NCBI GenBank assembly: GCA_963210315.1
Contig: OY723316.1
Span: 868,001-932,000 of the forward strand
Reading direction: 5' to 3'
From: Rhynchopus euleeides
Taxonomy: Eukaryota; Euglenozoa; Diplonemea; Diplonemida; Diplonemidae
DNA length: 64,000 bases
The stretch's first letter is position 1. Every line of letters starts with the position of its first letter. The translations under genes were made by a program, and so were the position numbers. The notes under the pieces were generated by a model. The model had not been told where the DNA came from. It worked only from the letters and a program-made list of their open reading frames with translations, and ran no database searches. Positions 56,606 through 64,000 of this stretch are shown one piece after another.

Positions 56606-57599
56606 GTGTCCCGCGATTGACGAACACCCCGGCGCTCTTGTTCTTCTGTTCTGTTCCTCTCTTTCATATTTGGAAGCACGGAGCTTCGCTGCACAGTTTT
56701 GAGTGCTCGCTCGTGACCCTGTGCGTGGGGTACCGTGGGTGGGCACACCCGCTGGCAGCTGTCTTAGCTCGAGATCCAAGGTGCTTGTCTTTAACGCAAA
56801 AAGAAGGGCTCGATGCCAACCCTTAACTTGGTGCATCCCACATCCTGTTGTGGGAGGTGGGCAGGTGGTGGTGGTGGTGGTGGTGGCGAGTGGTTCGCTC
56901 TTCAAATCTCAGCAACGGGGGCCCTCGCTACCAGTCGCAGCTCGTCACAGCTCGTCAGTCAGTAAGGGGAAGTGGGCTGTGGCTCACTTTTTCTCACTCA
57001 GTCACATCTGGTAGCGAAGGCCCCCAACAACAATATTTATGGTTCACACAATATAGGGGCAGGCCGTTGGCGGCCGTCACTCCGATCAAACTATCAACCT
57101 GCGTCGATCTCAAGCCCTTGTGATCTGTGTCGCTGTGTGTCAAAACCGTCCTGTCCGTTTGCTTCACTCACCTCCGATTGGGGGGGCGGGGGGGAGGGAC
57201 GGGCAGCTGGGCGGCTCTATTGGGGCTGCTGCAGCTGCACGACTCCAACTAATCGAAAGGGAACCCGTCACTCACGCATCCCCCCCCTCTCTCTCTCTTT
57301 CTCTCTCTCTCTCTTGGACGCAATAGCGAAGCGTTGCGAAGAGAAGTTGTTTTTACACCCCCCCCCCCCCCTCTCACACAGGCCGGAAAAAACACTGGAT
57401 TTCAGACACAACCTGCATAACGAGTGAAGGGTGATCATTCTTGTGCTCCCTTCAAATTCGATTTCACTACCCCCCCCCCCCCCTCTCTCTCTCTCTCTCA
57501 AGTGCTTGACAACGTGCCGCTGGCGTGCTGCTCCCCCGAAGTCCCCAGCTCACGTGAGCGCGGACCAATGCAAGCGTCACCCCACCCCCCCCCCCCCCC
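56606..57599. other. Low-complexity interval with one MITE
   Basis: Besides the MITE at 56917 it holds CT microsatellites (57290-57314, 57482-57500) and C-runs (57358-57372, 57470-57482, 57582-57599). No gene seen. Confidence 0.5.
56917..57025. mobile_element. 109-bp foldback MITE, AAC duplication
   Basis: GGGGGCCCTCGCTACCAG at left, CTGGTAGCGAAGGCCCCC at right, AAC on each side (56914-56916, 57026-57028). Confidence 0.85.
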
Positions 57600-57817
57600 T
57601 AGGCATGGGCCCCCAAACATATTTTTCATAAACATATATTTTTGCCAAAAATATGTTTCATTTTCGCATAAAAAAATATTTTTATATTTTTCGAAAATAT
57701 TTCCAAAATATTTTTATATTTTGGAAATATTTTGAAAATATTTCGAAAATATTTTTATATTTCGGAAATATTTTGAAAATATTCCAAACATAAAAAAATA
57801 TGTTGAAAATATTCCAA

Positions 57818-57926
57818 GGGGGCCCTCGCTACCAAGTGTGACTGAGTGAGAAAAAGTGAGAAGTCAGCCATGTTTGGCTGAAAACTGACGACTCGTGACT
57901 CACAGTGACTCGTAGCGAGGGCCCCC
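57818..57926. mobile_element. 109-bp foldback MITE nested in the 4.1-kb element
   Basis: GGGGGCCCTCGCTACCA at left, GTAGCGAGGGCCCCC at right, CAA on each side (57815-57817, 57927-57929). It interrupts the AT-rich arm, so it is younger than the host element. Confidence 0.85.
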
Positions 57927-58487
57927 CAAACATAAAAAAATATTTTCAAAAATATAAAAATATGTTGGAAAAAACCTTCCTAATCCGGCGATTTATAGGG
58001 GGACCCTTTTCGAATTTTTTTTTGGGGAAGGGGAAGGGGTAAATTGAACGTTTTTGGCCATTTGAAGCCACTGCGAGCATTCCCGGGCCTCGGAAATCAG
58101 ATTTTTGCCCCTGAAATGCGGTACCGGTCCGGACGAAAATCCGAAAAATTCGCGCCAAAAAATGACCCCCGAAGCTGCGGTCTGGGTCCAAAGGATTTGT
58201 GCCAAGGGCCGTTATGGACACCCCGTAAACCCTTCTGGGACCAAAAAGTGCACGAAAGGGGTTAAAACGGCCTAATTCGTTGATTTGTTGCATTTCCCAG
58301 CCAAAAATCGATTTTTTGGCTTGGCGAGTAGTTGGCGAAAATCGCGAAAAATCCCAAAAATATCGATTTTTCACATGGAAAATGGGACCAAAAACCGGGT
58401 TCTGGCCATTTCTGGGTGGTTTTTCGGGGTTTCCAGACAATGTTCGCCATTTTTCTGCCCGAAACCCCAGCCTGCTTGCATACACGT

Positions 58488-58645
58488 TAAGTCGAATAAA
58501 TTAGACATAAGCAGAAGAGCAACATCATCATGTTCGTGAGAATGTCACCCCCCAAGCGGAGGCCGAGGGTGACATTCTCTCGGGGTACCCTCGGTAAGTC
58601 TAATAAACTAGACATAACCAGAAGACCAACATCATCATGTTCGTG
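58488..58645. repeat. Perfect 13-bp hairpin between two 51-bp direct repeats
   Basis: Direct repeats 58488-58538 and 58595-58645 (each with AACATCATCATGTTCGTG) enclose a hairpin: GAGAATGTCACCC (58538-58550) pairs with GGGTGACATTCTC (58567-58579) around a 16-base loop. Confidence 0.85.
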
Positions 58646-59051
58646 CTAGCACTTTGTGCGCCAAAAAACAGGTTACGCTCTTCATTTGGCTGCGTTCAAC
58701 GAAAAAAAGACACTTCTTTCTGGAGTTTAGCTAGCACGATTCAGTTGGTCAAATCATGTGTCTGGTTTCTTCTGCCCCCCACCCCCGTGCAAGGTCATGT
58801 GCCCCATCCCATCGCTTGTTGTCTTGATTGCAGGGCTCCGCACTTTTTTGCTGTGCATGCTTGCGCTTCTCGCCTCCACACACCACCCTGGGGGGAGGGA
58901 CAGAGGGCGGAGGGGGCTACACACTTACACAACCGATTCGGTCAAACAATGCCACGTCATCCCCATTGGGGTCCTGGACCGCGGCGTCTCTCCCAGCGAA
59001 TTGGTGTCGTCATCAGGCAGGCTAAGTAGTTGTCTACACAGGACATTGGTT

Positions 59052-59726
59052 TTAAGGGGGTCTGAGTTCTGCGGAACTGGCTTCAAGGGACGCCCCCTCG
59101 TAATGACTGGGTGGATGGAGCCAAGTAATACCAGGTGGTCGGACACCGGAACTCTCGGCATTTATTAGTCGCGGGAACTGTGTCCGTGTGGTCGGGTGTG
59201 ACCCCTTCCGATTCCACTGATTCCACTCTTGAACATGTAGTGTTGAAAGATACTTGGTGTTCTGATGTTTTACAGGGTACTTGACAAAGGAAAGAGGGTG
59301 GTCAGTCTTGTGATCCACCCTGAATCCTTCCTGTGAGCAGCAGATCCACAACACCTCGACTTCTTTCAGCGGCTGTATTGATATTGCCTGACACAGCAAA
59401 CATGATTCAATTGGAGGAACAAGCCTCGTACACCAGCGGCCCAAAAGGTGGATTTCATGTATGGTTTTAGGATTTCCCTTACTACTGATGGTGTAGAGAC
59501 TACAAAGCCTGACCTGATGACGCCGCCATGAACCTGGGAGACACGCCGCGTGAGAAGGGACCTCGGTGCGGGGTGGCGTGAAGATCCTGCCTGAGTGCCC
59601 TCGTCGGGACCCGCGGTAAACCGTGGCGTTCCCCCCGAGGCAAGTCCAGGACGAAGGTTGCAGATAACCGCTGCACCTCTTCGTCCGAAAGGAGCTCACA
59701 GGATAGGGGAACTGCCCACACCCCAC
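59052..59726 (-). other. Weak open frame inside the 4.1-kb element
   Basis: 224 codons without an ATG start and with no recognised domain. By position it could be a decayed transposase of the surrounding element, but I see no DDE-type or zinc-finger motif, and the neighbouring frame (to 60189) is equally open. Listed only because it is the best coding candidate in the element. Confidence 0.2.
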
Positions 59727-61254
59727 TCACGACAGTGTATCCGAAAGGTGCACTGCGCGTGTGGTGGCGGTGTCGGGTCCAGACCCACCTCGTTCCCCCA
59801 TGCCCGTCAGTTGTTGCCCCTCCAGGGGTGGCTGCTGTCTGGCATGGGGGGCGCCCTCCCTGCCTTGCAAGGAAAAATGTAGAACGGCATGCTGCCCGTT
59901 TCTTCATTTTTTCACCTTGCCTGGCAGGGGGGGGCCCACCCTCACGGGGGGAAAAAGAGGAACGGCATGCTGCCCGTTCACTCTTTTTTCCTCCCGTCGT
60001 GGGTGGGCCCACTTCCGGCCATAAAATTGGCCGGAAATTTTTTTCAGCAAAAAATCCATTTTTTGCTGAGCATAGAAAAAATATTTTGGAATATTTTTTG
60101 GCAAAAATATTTTTGAAAATATTTTTTGAAAGGAGGATCCTTGAAATCGGTAGTGGACAGTAGCGGACAGTAGCGGACAGGGCGGACATTTCCTTGTGGA
60201 AAAAGTGCCCGAAAAAAAAAATTCGAAAAGGTCCCCCTTACAGAATTCGCCTTTTTTCAAAAAATCGGAAAATTTCGGACCGCAATTTGTACCCAAGAAA
60301 GTGCCGAATTTTCGGACTTGGTCCGATTTGAACGATTTCCGTGCCTCTTGCAACCCCCATGAGGGGGGGCTGCTGTTTCGGGTTCTTCCGGTGGTACATG
60401 CTGGGGTGTCAGGACAGGGAATCCTGCTCGCTGTACCCGGTGATCCCTGACGCAGCCAGGAAGTGGAGAGCCTTGGAACCCTGGTTGAGGCCTGTAACAC
60501 CCGGCCTTCCTGCCACTTCTGGCATTGTGGAGTGGAGGTGGATATGGAGAAGGTTCTCTCTCCGTCCGGTCGAGCACAACCGTCCTCTCCAGCCAGGGGC
60601 CATCTACTTTCCAAACAAGGGCCAGGAACATGCTCAAACAAACTAATTGATCAGAAAATCTGGCTAGCCGTGGAATCATTGAGCAAAATTTGGGGAGTGA
60701 TTGGTGCCCCATTGCTGCATATGACATGTCCATTTTTGACGATTTTTGGGCAGAATTTGGTGCGTGGGACCTTTCGATTTTCATGAATTTTTCGGAATTT
60801 TCGTGGGGACCGGTACCCCATTTGAGGGCCAAAAATCTCATTTCCGAGGCCTGGGAATGGTCGCAGTGGCCTCAGATGTCCAAAAACGTTCAATTGACCT
60901 CTCCTCGAAAAAAAATTCGAAAGGTCCCCCCTACTGGCACCCCGGATTAGGACATGTCTCTGGGGGTGCCCGGGGGCATTTTTGGCCCATTTTTGGCTGG
61001 GGAAAATGGGCCATTTTTCACGATTTTTTCGGTTTTTTGTCCGGACCGGCACCGCATTTGAGGGGCAAAAATCTGATTTCCGAGGCCCGGGAATGGTCGC
61101 AGTGGCTTCATTTGGCCAAAAACGTTCAATTTACCCTTCTCCAAAAAAAAATTCGAAAGGGTCCCCCTACAAATCGCCGGTCTTAGGAATTTTTTTTTGG
61201 GCACCCAGATTTCAAAAATTTTCAAACTATTTTCTGGACCAAAAATCAAACTAT

Positions 61255-61545
61255 TGAGGTCCTGGCCGGACATGTCCGGGGGGGGGTCAAAATTGGATTT
61301 CCCGAATTTCCGGGTCCGGACATGTCCGCCCGGACATCCGGACACCAGAAAATGTCCGCCCGGACATGTCCGCCCTGTCCGGGGCGGACATTTCTGGATG
61401 TCCGGATGTCCGGGCGGACATGTCCGGGCGGGAAATTCGGGAAATGTCCGGGGGGGGGGGGGGGGGGGGGGGTCAAAATTGGACCCGGACATCCGGACAC
61501 CCGGATTTCCGGGTCCGGGCATGTCCGCCCTGTCCGCCCTGAAAT
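61255..61545. repeat. TCCGGACATGTCCG palindrome cluster
   Basis: Many overlapping copies of CCGGACATGTCCG and CGGACATCCGG with a G-run at 61449-61472. The unit is itself palindromic. Weaker traces lie at 60158-60188 and 25012-25045. Confidence 0.8.
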
Positions 61546-61677
61546 CGCCTAAGGGGCCGGGGGAAATCCAGGAAATTCGGGAAATCCAGGAATATGAAGA
61601 ATCCTCCAAAGTTGCAAACATAAAAAAATATTCTGGAATATTCTGGCCCAAAACATATGTTTGGGGCACTATGCCTA

Positions 61678-62824
61678 GGGGGGGTCAAATGGGGGTGACA
61701 AACACGATTTTTCAAAAAACCGGCGCAGAGGCCCCAAAGCCCCCGTAAACCCTCCAAACCCCCCCAGATCGGTCCGGAAACCCATCGAACCCCACTTTTC
61801 CACCATTCCGGGCACCTCAGGTGCCCGAATTGGGGTACCTAAATTTTGTGCCACCGTTTGGTACCGTACAGTGCCACTGTGTGGGAGGTTGGAAAAGAAA
61901 ATGCCCCAACACACCACATCTGAGGGTTGCAATGCATGTTGCTTGCCAACCACGTCATCCGGTGGGTGTCAGGCGCTATGTAGGTGGCATTAGCCAGGTC
62001 TTCGATGTGTTCTGGCTTGTATACATACCTCCCTGCCACCATGCACCGGGAGCTGCCTGTAGGTACGGAACAAGTCCAGATGGTCGTGTGATTCCTGTGC
62101 AGCAGTGCTCCACAACCGGGATGTGTTGACAACGACTGTTGCAACACGAGCTGTACATTCCGGGAACACATGAAGTGCGCTGTCGTGGTACCCATTGTGC
62201 CAGAATTGGTAGTTGCTGCGGTCTACTTTGCCTGGCCCAGGAGCACTGGTACTGAACAGTGCAATATGCGTGGCGAGGTGAATGCAACGGAAGCGCGCAA
62301 AGCCAATACAGCTCTCGGATGGCGGGTGGTGGTGCCACTAGTGTGTGACGTTCACTCGAGGATACAATGCATCACAATGAATCAGCAACCGTGGACCGAG
62401 TACAATACGCTCTCTGTGGCTGGTGTGGGGGACAAAGGCAGTGCCTGTGCCGCAGGCAGGGAGGTACATATACAAGCCGGAACTCATCGAAGACCTGGCT
62501 AATGCCACCTACATAGCGCCTGACACCCACCGGATGACGTGGTTGGCAAGCAACATGTATTGCAACCCTCAGATGTGGTGTGTTGGGGCATTTTCTTTTC
62601 CAACCTCCCACACAGTGGCACTGTACGGTACCAAACGGTGGCACAAAATTTAGGTACCCCAATTCGGGCACCTGAGGTGCCCGGAATGGTGGAAAAGTGG
62701 GGTTCGATGGGTTTCCGGACCGATCTGGGGGGGTTTGGAGGGTTTACGGGGGCTTTGGGGCCTCTGCGCCGGTTTTTTGAAAAATCGTGTTTATCCACGT
62801 AAAAGGGGGGCATTTGACCCCCCC
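61678..62824. mobile_element. 1.15-kb TIR element with ~360-bp arms, copy 2
   Basis: Arms 61678-62037 and 62455-62824; TA at 61676-61677 and 62825-62826. Nearly identical to 8013-9160 but the core is inverted relative to that copy. A plus-strand ORF 62170-62502 (110 codons, ATG) is shared with the copy at 8 kb. It has no recognised domain. Confidence 0.85.
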
Positions 62825-62826
62825 TA

Positions 62827-63087
62827 CCCCCCCCCCCCTCTCTCGGCTTCAAGTGTGAATATCCCCGTATCAAGAATACACACTCTGTTGGTGGCGGCCA
62901 CCTCCCCTCCCCCCCTCCCCAGCAGGCCGCAGACTTTCAGGCATTCCACGCGCGCAGCGGTGACAGATGACTGCCCCACAACGGGTGGAAGTCAGTGGCC
63001 CAACCACCCTGAGGGAGGTGGTTGCGTTCCTCGGGCCTGCCTGACGTGGTCTGACCCTCAAGCAGCGGGTGTGTGTTTCTTTGAACG
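62827..63087. other. Spacer before R2
   Basis: C-run then unique sequence; no gene seen. Confidence 0.4.
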
Positions 63088-63275
63088 AGTTACGAGCGAC
63101 GGAGCGCAGCGAAGTCGCGAAGGGAAATTGCACGACTGAAGCTTTAGGATTGGCACCTTCATGCCACTTCACAGGGCCTCAACACAGCCTTGAGACATGT
63201 CCTCAACACTGTGCGCTCAACAAAGGAAGCAGTCCGGAACTGTTCTCCGCACAGTTTGCTGGACAAGGTGTCTTC
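63088..63275. mobile_element. R2 element, diverged copy
   Basis: GTTACGAGCGACGGAGCG start, AAATTGCACGACTGAAGC, and AACTGTTCTCCGCACAG near the end; the AGTACGATTT terminus is lost. Confidence 0.7.
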
Positions 63276-64000
63276 AGGATTTCGAGAATATTTTGTGTTC
63301 GAAATATATCCTGCCCGTGTGTGTTGTGTGTGTGGGCCCAACATATGCCCCAGTGTGTTGAAGGAAAATTGTAGTCCTCTACTCGTCATAAGCACCAACC
63401 GTTTTCCTCCATGTGATCCGGTGGAGGCGGCACCTACATTGTGTTGTGTGTTGTGTTGTGGTGCGGATATGAAAAGAAACGAACGAAAGGCACGCGCCTG
63501 CCGCGGTCGTGATGTTCTGAGCAGGATTTACACGGGAAAAGTTATTCTGCGTTTGTTACAAAAAAAACGTTCTCTGGGGTGATCGAGAACCGGGTTCCGT
63601 GTACGTTCCGTGTGGGTTCCGTGTGGGTGGTAGGGGTCCCCACCTAAAAAATTCGAGTTTTTTTCGCTGCAGTTTTTCACTGCAACTGCACAGTATCCCA
63701 CGCTACCCGAGCTCAACCTTCTACAAGTGTGCGTATCCTGATGACCTGCGCTGCTTGTTGGCCAGCGCACTGGGCTCTACTTTTGCTTCTCGGACACTGA
63801 CAAGCAAAAAGTGACTGGAGGAGGCAGCTCGCCGACCCACACCACCCACCCAGCGGGACCCCCTCACGGATCTTCCAAAAACCCCGTTCTTTTGAACGTT
63901 GGAATCTGTGCGGGTCGTGGGGTCATTTTCGCCATGGGGTGCCTGTCTCCACCACTCCCGTGATCATCATGTGGGCCAAATCCTGCAGTAAACCGCTACC
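63276..64000. other. Right edge, no gene seen
   Basis: No coding or repeat signal strong enough to report; short frames lack family resemblance. Confidence 0.4.

Larger units (their letters stand above)
57602..61675. mobile_element. 4.1-kb TIR element with inner inverted arms, TA-flanked
   Basis: Left GGCATGGGCCCCCAAACATA and right TTTGGGGCACTATGCC are imperfect inverted ends between TA at 57600-57601 and 61676-61677. AT-rich AATATTTT arrays lie just inside the left end, and shorter ones inside the right. A second, longer inverted pair is at ~57975-58145 and ~61015-61190 (GGCCTCGGAAATCAGATTTT and inverse), with an extra same-orientation copy of the right arm at ~60770-60955. The interior has no intact transposase; a weak minus-strand frame is at 59052-59726. 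Confidence 0.65.

Overview
The window looks like nuclear DNA of a GC-rich, intron-poor single-celled eukaryote (alga or other protist). I cannot name the species. The evidence is an adaptor-complex (AP) large subunit, a 12-helix MFS transporter, a dynein stalk fragment, long uninterrupted ORFs, no operon spacing or Shine-Dalgarno pattern, and an intergenic landscape packed with small terminal-inverted-repeat (TIR) elements, poly-C runs and simple repeats.

Layout. 1-3894: 3' part of an AP large subunit, probably AP-4 epsilon, with Gly/Ser-rich insertions. 3.9-11.4 kb: no convincing host gene; three TA-flanked TIR elements (two back to back), short foldback elements and low-complexity DNA. 11.4-13.1 kb: MFS transporter. 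14.6-17.7 kb: first member (A) of a local two-unit repeat-protein family. 17.7-20.8 kb: nested TIR elements. 21.4-22.1 kb: truncated leader/coiled-coil gene copy fused to a dynein-stalk scrap. 22.9-24.3 kb: zeta-toxin-type kinase fused to glutaredoxin. 24.3-27.2 kb: tandem and nested dispersed repeats. 27.6-40.5 kb: giant locus with two GBP-type GTPase domains, a long coiled coil and a Hint self-processing domain; after a reading-frame change comes an 1818-codon ORF with a bacterial-toxin-like carboxy end. 41.1-42.0 kb: minisatellite, followed by a family fragment (D). 46.5-49.6 and 52.8-55.8 kb: family members B and C. 57.6-62.8 kb: a 4.1-kb TIR element directly abutting a second copy of the 8-kb element.

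Most interesting point: one near-identical leader of about 50 residues (nine copies), in several cases with the same 5' flank, is joined to at least three different downstream bodies. These are the two-unit repeat proteins A, B and C, the giant GBP-like/Hint/toxin-like protein, and fragment D. Constant leader with exchanged tails, plus Hint, a Gly/Ala-rich pre-toxin-like region and a terminal candidate nuclease-type module, is the logic of bacterial polymorphic toxin systems, here in a eukaryotic setting beside GTPases of the family used in cell-autonomous defence. Domain names rest on motif recognition by eye, and the functional link is inference.

The mobile elements can be dated relative to each other inside this window. 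Paralogous empty sites show 3-bp target duplications (CGT, GTG) for one foldback family, and several larger TIR elements are bounded by TA. Two coding ORFs (the AP subunit and family gene A) end inside repeat sequence.
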